Positions 1 through 11,190 are shown, counted from the stretch's first letter. The stretch is 64,000 nt of DNA from Symsagittifera roscoffensis (GCF_963678635.1 NC_087068.1:12160027-12224026); one strand, 5' to 3'. The notes: a model not told the origin generated them from the letters alone. Program-made: numbers and translations.

Positions 1-2
1 AA

Positions 3-1523
3 CCAATCCCACCAAATAACCCACTCCCATCCATTTCTACACCCTCCTATGCTTCACAAGTTACCCCAACCTACTCTTCACTTCATTCAGACCGATCATC
101 CAATTCTCCAGACACCCCCCAAATCTCCCAAGAACTAGATAATTTTATCACCTTACAACAACAACCCTTCCACCTTGACACCTCAACTATAAACCAGATT
201 TCATCAACCATAGAATCATCAAACCCACCTACCCCTACACCCTCTTCAGCTTATACCGCATCATTAGCACCATCATCCACATCCACCGAATCATCAATTA
301 GCACTAATAGAGCTTACCGCACTTTCAAAAGAAAATTCCCAAACCATCCATTTCCAACAAAACCAGGAACAGCCCGTGAATATATTAATCACCCAAATCA
401 TACTAACACGAAAGAATTTTTAGCAATCACCTTACCTTCATTTCCACAGTATACCTTGAACACCCCTAACGACACTAACAACAAACGCAGTTTTGTAGAT
501 GAACACGTTTTAATGCCTACACTTCAATGGACATCATATTATCATTTTACTAACCCCCTTTGCCTACCTTTATCGAATACTCACATCGATATAGAAAGAA
601 ATCAAAATATGCTATATCGACTCACTACACCACTAACACATAGACAATTTACTTATATAGGATATAAAAAGTCACTAAAAACATACACTGCACCCCGAGC
701 TAACGAATATACGCTAGAATATTACGATCATAACATCATCCGAGCTAACCAAGACCAATTTTTAGATGATGATCGCTTCGCTAACCCACAAATCACAGAA
801 AAATTTTTCATCAAAACACCATATGTTTTTACACTCAATATATTTGATCGCAAATTCGACCACATCATTTCTGAAGCACTAACCGACACACAAGCTTACG
901 AAAGTTTTAAAGAAAGATTTCAATTATTTTCACTAACCTTTCATTTCCTTGCACCACATGAACGAGATTTGCACTGCTCACACGACATTATGTTACGCAC
1001 TAAACAAACCCACACATATACATATTACCGCTTCATACAAAATCACTTTGACCTACACACTCCATCAAGACAACCACATTATCGTTTTCAATTTATTAAC
1101 TCTAAATACACATCACCATTTTTTCTTAACTTCACATATTGCATCAAAGATACTAACCTTCACGGTATTCTTCGCAATTATGACCCCATAACCCAAATGT
1201 ATATTTTTTGTCCCATCACAAAGACCTTCAACGCAGAAGAATCCAGACCCTTCCTTATCCCACATGAATTTGTTCAACCTATAGAAATCCCCATATTAGA
1301 ATTCATCCACAACACTAAATATAACCACAAATTATATAATCTCATCCAAAACACACCTTATGAGTTTGCAGTTGGCACTGAAGAACTAAAAACCATTAAA
1401 GCACTTCAATTGCTTTGGCCACTGCTTCAAACTAAAAACATTATTCGCATACTAGCAAAATTACTAACAAATTCCGACATAATCCACGACATCTTCCCTC
1501 ACGGTTTTTTCCCCGACGACTAA
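3..1523 (+). CDS. Unrecognised 5'-open coding frame (at least 506 residues)
   Basis: One frame is open from the left edge to a TAA at 1521-1523 with no internal stop. In DNA this AT-rich, that is strong evidence of coding. The true start lies left of the window or in an upstream exon. The first ~110 residues are Pro/Ser/Thr-rich and look disordered. The rest reads as a folded domain rich in Tyr, Phe, His and Asn, with no signal peptide or obvious membrane segment. The coding strand is strikingly poor in G and rich in A and C. Three bases after the stop there is a good splice donor (CAG|GTAAGT, 1524-1532), so the exon may end just past the stop and a 3'-UTR intron may follow. I recognise no family. 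It could be a host gene, a mobile-element protein or an integrated viral gene; I cannot choose between these. Confidence 0.6.
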   Translation, partial: PIPPNNPLPSISTPSYASQVTPTYSSLHSDRSSNSPDTPQISQELDNFITLQQQPFHLDTSTINQISSTIESSNPPTPTPSSAYTASLAPSSTSTESSISTNRAYRTFKRKFPNHPFPTKPGTAREYINHPNHTNTKEFLAITLPSFPQYTLNTPNDTNNKRSFVDEHVLMPTLQWTSYYHFTNPLCLPLSNTHIDIERNQNMLYRLTTPLTHRQFTYIGYKKSLKTYTAPRANEYTLEYYDHNIIRANQDQFLDDDRFANPQITEKFFIKTPYVFTLNIFDRKFDHIISEALTDTQAYESFKERFQLFSLTFHFLAPHERDLHCSHDIMLRTKQTHTYTYYRFIQNHFDLHTPSRQPHYRFQFINSKYTSPFFLNFTYCIKDTNLHGILRNYDPITQMYIFCPITKTFNAEESRPFLIPHEFVQPIEIPILEFIHNTKYNHKLYNLIQNTPYEFAVGTEELKTIKALQLLWPLLQTKNIIRILAKLLTNSDIIHDIFPHGFFPDD

Positions 1524-1526
1524 CAG

Positions 1527-2380
1527 GTAAGTATGACTTATACATATTCTTAACTAATAAATTTAAAAAAAAACACTAATCATTCTTTATCCATGTCTTA
1601 TTTAGATTTTTAGTCTTCATCCCACGATCACCTGCAAAATACACAAAAGAAAAATAAAAAATAGAAAACTTCTTCAAATTCCTCAAAACTCTATTAATAT
1701 TTTGCACAAGCTAATTTAAATGAAATTCATACCAATGTAGTAAATTAATTTATAAATTGTTTCCCCACAAGCAGTAAATCTAATAATGATGAAAATTTGT
1801 AACTTAATTTTTCCCAAAAACTAGCAGTAAAATTGAAATTATATGTAGTAAATTGATAAAACGAAAATGCAGTACTAACCTTTTGATATTTCCATTCATT
1901 CGCACAAAAATCCTATCCACACTCGCACAGCTCGCCCACAAAGAATTGTTTAAAATAATGAATTTCAGTTTCAAGCTTTCACACTCAACAACTTTAACAT
2001 AAGATAACACGTTTCAAACTTTCCTTTAACCCGGTTGGAAAAGAATTATATACTAAACAACACTAACCAACGCAGCTTACTAAACACCACAAATCATAGA
2101 ATAACAGCATGACTAAGAAAAGGAAACCAACGGTACCCAAACCGGATTAACCCAGTTTAAAACTGGATAAATTATTCTTTTGAAGACTATTATAAAGTCT
2201 AAGAAAGAAATAATAAAACACAAAAAAGTCGAAAGACAAACCCATACCAAAAACAATTTGATTTTTGAAAAAAGGACACAACCAACGAAACATAAGAAAA
2301 ACCACAATAAACCCAACATAAAACGTTATCACATAACAGGACCTCTCACAGAAACCGCACGAAATCATACTCCCACTCCT
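1527..2380. other. No gene seen; A/C-rich intergenic or intronic DNA
   Basis: It starts with a donor-like GTAAGT directly after the preceding frame, so part of it may be a 3'-UTR intron. Open frames here are short and overlap on both strands without domain signal. Confidence 0.4.
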
Positions 2381-2383
2381 GGC

Positions 2384-2460
2384 CTAACCCACCAGAGAGG
2401 ACGTCCTGAGCATGCTCTATGGCCGGCCTAACCCACCGCGCTACATCCACGCTTTGTGAC
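2384..2460 (-). repeat. Possible tRNA-derived SINE head
   Basis: Read on the minus strand, the segment contains GTAGCGCGGTGGGTTAGGCC, which resembles an A-box region of tRNA-derived SINEs. The phrase GGTGGGTTAGGCC occurs twice within 60 bases. No clear B box or tail is visible, so this is tentative. Confidence 0.3.
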
Positions 2461-2608
2461 CACACTCTTATTTTTAATAAGAGGTACTCAAGGGTGAGTA
2501 ACTCTTCAAAATAACCAAACTAAAACAAAAAGCTTTTGTGAAAACAACTAACCAAAATCATAATTAAAACACCAAACTAATAAAACTTTTATAAAATGTA
2601 AATTATAC

Positions 2609-3065
2609 CTTGCAGTATATAGATCAGCATACAACACAAAAGACGAACATCCAAAGACAAAATGACCCCACTACACTCGAAAAAGAATGGCCAACCACAA
2701 TCAATATGCCGCCCACAATCACAACTCAAAGGATTTAGAGTACGACTTGACTTCGCAGAAAAGGACTTCATTGAACTAGACCAATGACCACCTCGATGTT
2801 CAAGTATACGTACAGATCCGAGTAACCAGGCATCCCCTCCGCGCACAATCTCCACGCCATTCCCAGACAAGGTCAAACACAAAAGAAGTTCTCTACATGA
2901 AACGGAAAAACCTGTCATAGCCAACCATTCTGAAATCAGATTTGAGTTTGTTGCGAAAACCCAGTCGTTGTCATGAGAAGACACAACGATTGAACCTGGA
3001 ACTTCTCTAACAAGAAAATCCAGAAGAAATATGATGTTCGCCAAATACCAACGTCCATCATCCAT
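2609..3065 (-). CDS. Candidate exon, product unknown
   Basis: A minus-strand frame stays open for about 150 residues and ends at a plausible donor (CAAG|GTATAA, donor bases 2603-2608). The composition is less AT-biased than the flanks and the residue mix looks protein-like. I recognise no motif. It lies downstream of the YccV-like exon on the same strand and could belong to the same gene, but no sequence feature proves the link. It may also be a chance frame. Confidence 0.3.
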
Positions 3066-3079
3066 CCTTTGAATTACAG

Positions 3080-3670
3080 AAAGACTATTCTAAAAAACTC
3101 TGTAAAACCCGGATGGGTGGAACCTGATCTAAACTACATTTTATGATTGGATAAATTAGATATTTTACCACTGTAAAGTATTTAATATTAACCAATCATG
3201 ATCCATCTAACTAACAACCCACTTATTTGTAAGTGCTGAAATTACTTGTAATTTCAGCACCAGAGAGATTTGAATTTAACTTAGAAATTAGTTGCCTCTC
3301 CAAGAGAACTTCAGCAGCCGCAATAAACCAGTATACCCTAGATCTATTGAGCCTAGCAGAGACTAGTTAAACAACCTGAGACTAGATAGTATAAGAGTAA
3401 GATTAGGATCGGTATTAGACTAAGAAGTTGCACGAATCTATCCGGCCGAAAATAAGATAGCGTGACGAGCAGACGGTGTACCCTATCCGAAATTACTCTA
3501 TGAGTTAACCACCTCGGTCATAACTCACAACTACCGACAGCAAAAAATATGAAAACCGACAATTTGAAGAATAAAATTATGCCGCTGAAAAAAAAGAACA
3601 GTATAGAGTTTATGAACTTGTTTTTCTTCTATCCTCAAATAGTTGATCTCCAATCTGTGAAATAATGGTG
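3080..3670. other. Non-coding stretch with a near-perfect inverted repeat
   Basis: No coding signal is seen. It contains a 28-base palindrome at 3233-3260 (listed separately). If the flanking minus-strand exons belong together, this is intron. Confidence 0.4.
3233..3260. repeat. 28-base inverted repeat (13-bp arms, 2-base loop)
   Basis: GTGCTGAAATTAC, then TT, then GTAATTTCAGCAC: the arms are fully complementary. It could be the end of a foldback element or a fixed hairpin; no target duplication is evident. Confidence 0.8.
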
Positions 3671-3676
3671 ACTCAC

Positions 3677-3817
3677 CCGTGAACCAGTCTCTGGGCGCCC
3701 TTGGTATTTCGTCCCAGCCGATGATGACTGCTCTGTACTTGTACAGCTTGTGCTTCACCACCTGACCAACTCGGTATTTCACGTCTACTGCACGTGGACT
3801 GTGCACCTCCAGAGAAG
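3677..3817 (-). CDS. Exon encoding a YccV-like (hemimethylated DNA-binding / HspQ-type) domain
   Basis: The exon is bounded by a good acceptor (TTTAG at 3822-3818) and a strong donor (CACGG|GTGAGT, donor bases 3671-3676). Its 46 codons read KYRVGQVVKHKLYKYRAVI and then IGWDE. This matches the start of the YccV-like domain, in which a short beta-barrel begins with V-G-x-V-V-x-H-x-x-Y-x-Y-x-(G)-V-I-x-G-W-D. In animals the domain is best known at the C-terminus of F-box protein FBXO21, but other small proteins carry it, so I give no symbol. The usual later part of the domain, around a Pro-Phe-Tyr segment, was not found downstream, so the gene is incomplete here or the remaining exons were missed. 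Confidence 0.6.
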
Positions 3818-3829
3818 CTAAACAAACAA

Positions 3830-4960
3830 CACGTTCATTTGTAAATACGCTATGGAGGGTTTAAGACATCAAGCCGATGAAATTTGGAGCTGAATGAACC
3901 TGCTGGCGAGAAAGCCAACTAAAGCTAGCAGAAGCTAACACTGAAGAAGCTGAGTACCTGGATGACGCTTTCGAAATTAGAGAAATTTATAAAAATAGGT
4001 CGTAGTTGGAAACAACCAACTCAAAATCAGTTTTTAGATCCCGCAACCAACTTCTTTTTATTGTAGTTTACCACTTTTTAGAAGGAATCTGGTTGAAAAA
4101 CGTTCAATCCAATGCAAACTTATTTGAAGAACTAAGTTACTAACTTGAGTAACTAACCTCTACTCATTACCGACACTCCCAACCGTGAAAACTTGATTTA
4201 ATCATCGGAACACCGCATCAATTTATCTTTCACTAAACATGTCACGCCTCATTTTACAGCTCTTCCGTTCTCCAGCTGAGGAACAGCCTTGATCACTCAT
4301 CAAGAACTTTGAACACTAACCAAAAGTCAACAATCAAACAAAAACTTACTTAAAACAATTTTCAAAAGACAAATTGAACACGCCCGCCGCACCAAACTTA
4401 GGAAGATATTTGGAAAGATTGGTAAAGATTTCCGAAGATATTTTGTGCAAACTAATTGGATCACGCACCCTAAATGACGAAATTTGTCTACGTCATCCTG
4501 CAATGTAGAAGCAATCATGAATTCTTGCACCTAACAAATGAGTCATCTGACCCCACACACTCAGAACCTCTGAAGCCTCATCATTTTCGGCTTGTAAGAC
4601 AGACCATCTGTGAACCTGTCACCTTGATTATTTCAGCAAAGACATGTTACGAGCTCGACATCATGGAATGAATCTCAGGCCCACAACCAGCAAATCTTGA
4701 AACACCTACGAGAATACCTGCCGACACTAATTCAATCACAAAAATGAACCAAGCCCGCCGAGAATTTACGAAAAAAATAAGTCTTGATTCTCCAAAATCT
4801 CAAGCCTTGAAGCCTTTTGCCCTCGGCGCAGGTATTCAGTATATGTCACGAATCAGACGGAATAAAAAGCAGACAAACAGCAAAGTGCAGACAAACTGCG
4901 GAAAATGAAAAAAAAAACCGCTGTAAAACCATCACTAGTTAAAGAGCATGAAGCAGCAGA
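3830..4960. other. No gene recognised upstream of the MULE
   Basis: Only short frames on both strands. If the YccV-like exon has upstream exons they would lie here or beyond the transposon at 4974-7327, but no splice-bounded frame with domain signal was seen. Confidence 0.35.
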
Positions 4961-4964
4961 AGCT

Positions 4965-4973
4965 TCCAGCAAC
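4965..4973. repeat. Left target-site duplication of the MULE
   Basis: TCCAGCAAC, identical to 7328-7336 on the other side of the element. Confidence 0.8.
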
Positions 4974-4978
4974 GCCCG

Positions 4979-5072
4979 CGGACTAAATCCCCCAGGATAA
5001 AATCCCACCAGATATAATCCCTCAAAACTAAATCCACCATAGGACTAAATACCCCTAGGACAAAATCCCCCA
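4979..5072. repeat. Left TIR of the MULE, made of short tandem iterons
   Basis: Successive variants of GGACTAAATCCCCC, AGGATAAAATCCCACC and AGGACAAAATCCCCC follow one another at about 16-base spacing. The same series occurs in reverse complement at the right end. Such iterons could serve as multiple transposase-binding sites; that role is inferred. Confidence 0.8.
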
Positions 5073-5653
5073 TATTTTATTCAGTATAATGGAAATCAAA
5101 TTGTACACATTATATAATTTCATGTTTCTATTGATTCCAATTTGAATTGACTTCCATTTAAGCATCCATCGCCATTTTGACGTGACTTTTCAGCAACTTT
5201 AAGAATGAGCTTTGATTGCAAAAATTAATTAGCCACAGTCGGTACGACAAGTGAATGGAAAATAATGTTGACTCCTTCAGCGTGAGTTCGAATCCCAAAT
5301 ATGACATTTTGTGCAATCAATGTATAGGTCCGTTAAATTTACCCCCAGGGGGTAAGAAATTCCGCGCTTCCCTTAAGGCGGGGGTGCGGGATGTTGTGAA
5401 AGGAAGTCCCCGATTCCTAGAAAACCATCCTCTTTATTGTGTCAAAATTTCAGACCCCTAGGACCACGGAGTGTTGATTTTGGGGGGTCCGAAATTTTGA
5501 ACATAATTTTGAACTTAATTTAACGTTAATTTATGTTGACTGCTAAACAAATTAAAACCCGATATAGTCCCAGCAAAACAATTAGTGTAACAGGTGTGCT
5601 ACTAGTTTGCGTGGTCGCAACTTAATCACCCCTAGTAATTAAACGTTTGCCTC

Positions 5654-7095
5654 TTGACGCAAAATTTTGTTCAGTTTGTAAAACAAGTGCATTTTATTCA
5701 GTACCGACTCATTCGAAACAATTACAATGCAAAAAAAAACAAAGTCAAATTTGTAATAAGCAACAAAGGGGGCCAGAAAGCGCTTCACAATATTTCCGCT
5801 TACTATAAGAAAAAAGAGTTAGTCAATTCTCTTCAATGGGAGTGGGAGTTGCGGCGATCAAAGCAACAATGTAAGGCAAGCATATGGACTTCAAAGAGCA
5901 AATTTCTCAAATCGTCGCCACATGAGCACACACACGGCCCGGACTATGCCTTAATGGAAACATATTTTATTAACGAACAGATCAACGCGAACGCAGCGGC
6001 CTGCACCGACTCTTCGACACAAAAGGTGCTGTCAAATGCCCTGGCGAAAGCCACACCAGAATGCTCCTCGAAGATGCCGGGGTGCCTCACCTCAAACAAA
6101 GAATCCGACATGAAAATCGTACCCAGCCACCGATCCCAACAGGATTCGATTTTGAACCGCCTGTTAAATACATGCAAACCATGAGTGGAGAAGGTTTTCT
6201 TCTTGAAGATTCGACAGTTCCGGGAACCGGTAAGCGATAATTGGTGTTCGCAATCAACAAAAATATCGAAATCTTTATCTCTTATGGAAACTGGTTTATT
6301 GATGGAACCTTTAAAAGCTGTCCTGATAACTTTTACCAAGTATACAGTGTCCACTGCTTCGTAGATCGAACAACTTTTCTATGCCCTACTCCCCGATAAA
6401 CGCTTTCTGGTCGGACTTGAAAGCAGATATCGTCCCCCCCCCCCCCCAGTTCAATCATGATGGACTTTGAAATGGCTTGTATCAATTCTGTGGGTGACAA
6501 ATTTCCAGAGACAGAAATCAAAGATTGTTTCCTTCACTTCTCGCAAGCCATTTACAGAAAGATACTCGAATTTGGTTATGCTGTACATTATCGCGAGAAC
6601 AAAGAATTCAACCTAGCTATACGTCTTTTAGCTGCTCTTGCGTTTGCCCCGCCCTTACATGTAGGAGCCGGGTATAAGTAAATACTAGTAAACTGCCACA
6701 TTCCTGACGAAATCAAAAATTATTTTGAGGACACCTTTGTAGGCAAAGAAACGCGCAACTCGACAAGACGGAAATCGCGATTCGACATGGATATATGGAA
6801 CGTTTACTTCAGGACCAATGAAGACCTCCCCAGGACAAACAATGCCCTCGAAGGATTCCACCGTGGATTCAAATCCATGCTCCAAATGTCTAATCCTGAC
6901 ATATGGAAATTCATTGAGGCGATTCACAGGCAGCAGCCACTTCAAACTTTTCGTTTCGCTCAAATGCAGCTCGGCAAGAAAGTGCATAAAAGGAAAGAGG
7001 ATAATTTTGGGAGGATTAAAAGAACTGTATGCTCTGCCGCTATCTACAAAGAGTTGGATTATCTTAAAGCCATAGCTGTTAACATTTCAATTTAG
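5654..7095 (+). pseudogene. FLYWCH-MULE transposase, broken by frameshifts and stops
   Basis: The order of parts fits FLYWCH-type MULE transposases. First comes a FLYWCH zinc-finger region (about 5750-5950) with the later Cys (QQCKA) and the H-x-H (HTHGPD). Its first Cys position reads W-E-W, so that ligand appears lost. Next is the first catalytic block, WFIDGTFK, near 6290-6315. Then comes the D-F-E block with GDKFPETEIKDC and FPPLHVG-like segments at 6457-6681. Last is the C-terminal block with RTNNALEGFHRGF and IWKFIEAIHR at 6787-7000. Frames change near 6184, 6395 and 6680 and stops intervene. The DNA-cleavage and strand-transfer role is known for the family. This copy is non-functional. 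Confidence 0.8.
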
Positions 7096-7190
7096 TTTCT
7101 ATTCTTTTATCTATCTACTTCTTTTCTGTTATTTATCTTTGATCGTTTAATTAAGTTTCAGTGTCGCTGTTTTATTGAATTCGAATGTTG

Positions 7191-7320
7191 GGGATTTTAA
7201 ACTAAGAACTGAGGGATTTTGTCCTAGGGGGATTTGGTCCTACGGGGGATTTGGTCCTACGGGGGATTTAGTCCTGGGGAATTATATCCGGTGGGATTTT
7301 ATCCTGGGGGATTTAGTCCT
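7191..7320. repeat. Right TIR of the MULE, made of short tandem iterons
   Basis: Six to eight copies of GGGGGATTTAGTCCT-like units are seen, the inverse of the left TIR. The right array has more copies than the left, so the iteron number has changed since insertion. Confidence 0.8.
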
Positions 7321-7336
7321 AGACCCCTCCAGCAAC

Positions 7337-9035
7337 ATCAAAACTGTTTCCAACTATGACAACTACTGCTGTCGACCTGCCATCAAAGCAACCGGGCCCA
7401 GCTATGTTATCTTTGCTATGGCAAACATGCCAAAAACATTATTCAGAACTTAGACTTGCAAACAATCCAACTAAAATTTAATGAAAACAATTTTCTGAAG
7501 ACAAATTCAATCATCTTAGCAATCAGTTCCAGCCATTCATCTAACGGATCTTTAAGTTTTTTGAATGATAAGCTTTATGTAGCGAACAACTTAATAGTTA
7601 GACCTTATCCCGATAGCTCGATATCTTGTTGTAAATTAGTGCAAATAATTTTGGAATTAATTGCAAAACTCATCGCGCAGAGTTCTTCATGCATAATTGC
7701 TTCTTTTGACCTTTCATATGCAAAGCGTTTTCCAGATAAATTCGCAATAAAACTCTGAAGCTTACTCTTCAGTGCATATTTGTAAACAGTCTCGCGACCT
7801 CCAAGTTTGAAACCCTGTTAAATTGGTTAATTAAAAGGTACAGAAGGAAACTTCCGTATTGAAAAAAAAATCATATATAATTCAATCAAATTTATTCAAA
7901 ACTGATAATGGTAAGCAGTATCCTGCTCTTCATCAAAGTTCAGCTGTAAAAATTGGAACACTCGGAGAAATCTTCAATAACCTTGATTATTTAAGCAGAC
8001 AAGATTTAAAGAGAAACCCTAGGAGAGTCTCCAAAACACGAAGAAACAATCAGAAAAGAGCGGAACTATTTGCTATCATATGAACTTCTGATTTTGCCAA
8101 ATCAATCAGTGTTCATACGATCTAGGTACTCATCGTTTTTATATCTTTTTTCGTCGCCTTCCCATGTTTTCCATCACATTTCAAAAACCCCACCACAACA
8201 TCGCAAGTAAATCTTTCGCCTCTACATCTTCCAGCCAACTGAAAATTGCAGTCTCTTTTCAACAAGCTCTCTTTTCAAACTCAGAATCAAAAATCTGTTC
8301 AAAGTCAGAGACGACACAAAGGAGCAATGAAAACTTCAAACTTGCACTTGTAGCTCAAATTTACAAAAAAAATTTAAATACTCAATCGTCATCATCAAGT
8401 CAGAATTTAAACCCAATGCACACCAGACAGTTCAAAGATTCAGATCCCTCAATGCATAACAAAGTCTATCGGGGAGGATCCATTTCGCCAAATACAGCAA
8501 TTTCAATGATCATGGAATCCAGGATGGAAAAACTAATGAACTGTAAATGCATTCAGTTTTACTCACACAACATCAAAATGCATCACTACCGCAAACAGTT
8601 GTTAGCTTGGACTCAACAGCGACATTGCCGAATATAGACAGACAAAACAAGCATCTTGCAACGCATATACGTTCAATAAAATAATTCCCCTTTTAGCGCC
8701 CTGTAGCACTTTAGTTTATCAAAAAATTATAATGCAAACCAAATGTCTTCAACTAGTGTCGCTGGTAACATTAACTATTACACACAACCTACAGCAACCT
8801 TGCAGCCTACTGGAAAAACCAATATCATCGTTCGCTCCTATTGCCGGATATTCGTATACAGCAGTTATTCTAAGTGAAAATTAGGATCATCGCTAAATGC
8901 CGTTGGTGATTTCTACAATTAACAACTGTGACCATTATACTTCGCGATTCGACTCTCATCTGAAAAAAAACTGGAATTTCCTTTCAAGCAGCCTTATGAT
9001 CCGTGCGAAACATATCGAATTGGTCTTCTCCGTGG
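7337..9035. other. No recognised gene; two medium-length plus-strand frames
   Basis: Frames at 7859-8083 and 8164-8637 (157 codons, Ser/Gln/Asn-rich) have no recognised motif. They could be chance frames in AT-rich DNA or decayed exons. No splice signals or domain patterns support them. Confidence 0.35.
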
Positions 9036-9039
9036 GCAA

Positions 9040-9800
9040 CGTTTTGTTTTAAAAAATAAAAGCGCGATACTGGCATATAATGGCATAAAAAAGAACTGGC
9101 ATATAATGGGACCAACTTTGTAGGAGATCAACAAGATCTTCTCTGCTTCAAATTCTTTATGCTTTTTTTGAAAATCATCACAAGGCTATGCCAAGTAATA
9201 AGTATTACATTTCCCGCATAGCAAGAAATTAAGAATTCAAAACAGAAGGCCTCGAGTCAATTTGGAACGATTCCGAAGGGATTAAATCTGCGCTAACGCG
9301 TTAAAAGCGCGAAATATATCGCGCGTTAATTGTCCCAATTTGACAAACTTTACAGGTGAAAAAGATCACAGGTGAAATAAATGTTTAAATTTGAGCTCAA
9401 GACAATAACTTTCCGAGATTTGAAAAATTCCCTCAAAATAGCAAGTTAAAAAGCCGAAATCTGTTGGGAAAAACAACACCCCGAGCACAAATATTCCGTC
9501 ACTTTCTTCGAAAATCGGAAAAACAAGACTACTCTCGTATCAAGGCGAAGTCCTGAATTTTCCCATTATCTTTTAAGGTCGATAGAAAGTCCGCGCTTTG
9601 AAAAATTGAGAATTAAAAAAATGAAAAAAAAAATCAAAATATTATTTTTTTTAAATCATCCCCCCTATCTGAAATACAAAGATTTATTTCGCATGCAGCA
9701 AAGTATTAAATCGACTAAAACAAAATGCCTCAATTCAATTTGGAACAATTCCTAAGACGGACAAGATGCAAAGCCCTAATGCTCCGGCTGCCCTTTAAGG
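9040..9800 (-). repeat. Dispersed repeat family R1, full-length-like copy
   Basis: Reverse complement of a segment found again at 30.52-31.03, 33.05-33.45 and 34.69-35.08 kb. Shared marks are CCCCGAGCACAAATATTCCG, a GC-rich core around GCGCGAAATATATCGCGCG near 9310-9330, and the phrase ending in CTCGTATCAAGGCGAAGTCC. Partial copies follow at about 10320-10620 and 10740-11010. No coding capacity is seen. Confidence 0.65.
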
Positions 9801-9930
9801 CCCATTAAAAAGTGTTTTGGTTGATTAATTGATGGAATAAGTGAAAAGGCAAAAAAGAATTTTTTTTCTACAATTTATCACCCCACACGTTTTGTAAAAT
9901 ATAAAGAGTGTGCTTAGCGTCTCGTAATGT

Positions 9931-10312
9931 TTTACACAGAGGCGAAGCTGCGCTTTGCAAACACTAGCGAGAACACGGCAAAAAGCAGCTCTAGAATTCT
10001 AAAAAATGCAATTAAAAAAGCCTCTAGTTAAAAAAAAAAATTGACAAAAATTGGTTCTCGAACTCGAACCTACTGCGATCTAGATATTATGAGTCTCACG
10101 CAACCACACAGCCATGGATGCTTAGTCCATCACAAACACTAGCCACAAATAAGGTCAAGAACAAATGTTATGAAATTTCCAATACTACAGATCGTGATTA
10201 TAGCAAAAAGGCACAAAAGTGAACACTTTAAATGAACAATTTTATTTGCGAGTTAGGTTAGAAACAAAAACAAGGTTCGTACTAAAACACTAGCTTCTCG
10301 CTAGCGTAAATA
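9931..10312 (+). mobile_element. Helentron-like non-autonomous element, copy a
   Basis: The left end has CACAGAG followed by a short hairpin (GCGAAGC-TGC-GCTTTGC, 9942-9958) and a tag CACTAGCGAGAA (9962-9973). The right end has a hairpin CTAGC-TTCTC-GCTAG (10290-10304) whose 3' arm region, TTCTCGCTAG, is the reverse complement of the tag. An antisense tRNA-like B box (CTCGAACC, about 10063) lies inside. This layout of a 5' tag complementary to a 3' subterminal sequence plus a terminal hairpin is known for Helentron-associated elements. The family assignment is inferred. Confidence 0.55.
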
Positions 10313-11021
10313 TGACTAAATTACTGGCTTCAATTCAATTAGGAACGCATTAATTTGCCGCTCGCGCTTGTTATAAAAACGCAATATATAGCGCGTTAGT
10401 TGTCCTGAAATGACCAAAGTAGCAATTTTGAAACCCCCTTAACTTTATGAAATTTGATCACAGGTCAAACATCTTTGAAATTTTGAGCTCAAAACAACAA
10501 TATCTTTCAGATGGTATAGCAAATTAAGTCAAGAACGCTTAGTTTAGAAGTCGAAAATTGACTGAATAAAAAACCACCCCAACCACAAACACTCCACACT
10601 TTCATCAAAAGTCGGATCAATTAAAAAACAAATGTGAACTATCCAACTGGAAATAAATCTTACAGTCCGAGAAAAGATATTTTCCAGCAGAACCTGAGTT
10701 ACGAACCATGGCAAATTTATCAAAAACTGGGAGAATTTACATAAAAAAGACCAAATTCAATATTATCTTTTTACCTCTAAGTCTCGTAAATTAATTTTCC
10801 CAAATTGTCAATCTTTAAACACCCAAAACTTTTCAAAAAATGGACACAGGAGAAATATCTTTTAAAATTTGAGCTTAAGAGAACAATACTTTTCAAATAA
10901 AATGAAAAAATTCCTTCAAAATGGATAAATAAAAAGCCAAAATTGTTTGGGAGAAAAAAATCACCCGAGGATAAATATTACGTCACTTTCTTCGAAAGTC
11001 GCAACAAGTGTTACTCCTCAC

Positions 11022-11190
11022 CTCCTAGTAATCCATTTCCAGTTTTGACCTTTTTCTCTTTCTTTTCATCTTTCTTCACTTCTGGTTCCGGCTCATCATA
11101 GTCGTCAATATTAAATGCCTCTTTGAACACCCAAATACGAATAGCCTTCCTCAACGCTCCAACGTCCACGCAATATTTCTCGTAGTAAAA
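11022..11190 (-). CDS. Exon of an unidentified gene (acidic/lysine-rich tail)
   Basis: The exon is open throughout, 56 codons plus one base, between an acceptor (ATCTAG at 11196-11191) and a donor (GGAG|GTGAGG, donor bases 11021-11016). It encodes a helical-looking stretch (YYEKYCVDVGALRKAIRIWV) and then a highly charged Glu/Lys segment. It joins in phase 0 to the exon at 11483-11695, supporting one gene. I do not recognise the family. Confidence 0.5.

Larger units (their letters stand above)
4974..7327 (+). mobile_element. Mutator-like DNA transposon with FLYWCH domain (complete but decayed)
   Basis: The element has long terminal inverted repeats (4979-5072 and 7191-7320) built from tandem ~16-base copies of GGACTAAATCCCCC and its complement. 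Its transposase lies between them on the plus strand. The flanks carry an exact 9-bp direct repeat, TCCAGCAAC, at 4965-4973 and 7328-7336, which is the size expected for a Mutator-like element. The total length is 2354 bp. The transposase frame is broken in several places, so the copy cannot move by itself. The intact TIRs would still allow mobilisation in trans. Confidence 0.85.

Noticed and set aside
5255-5461. 68-codon plus-strand frame inside the MULE as a gene
   Set aside because: Lies in the element's 5' non-coding part and has no family signal.
8164-8637. 157-codon Ser-rich frame as a confident gene
   Set aside because: Low-complexity composition, no motif, no splice support; kept only as a note.
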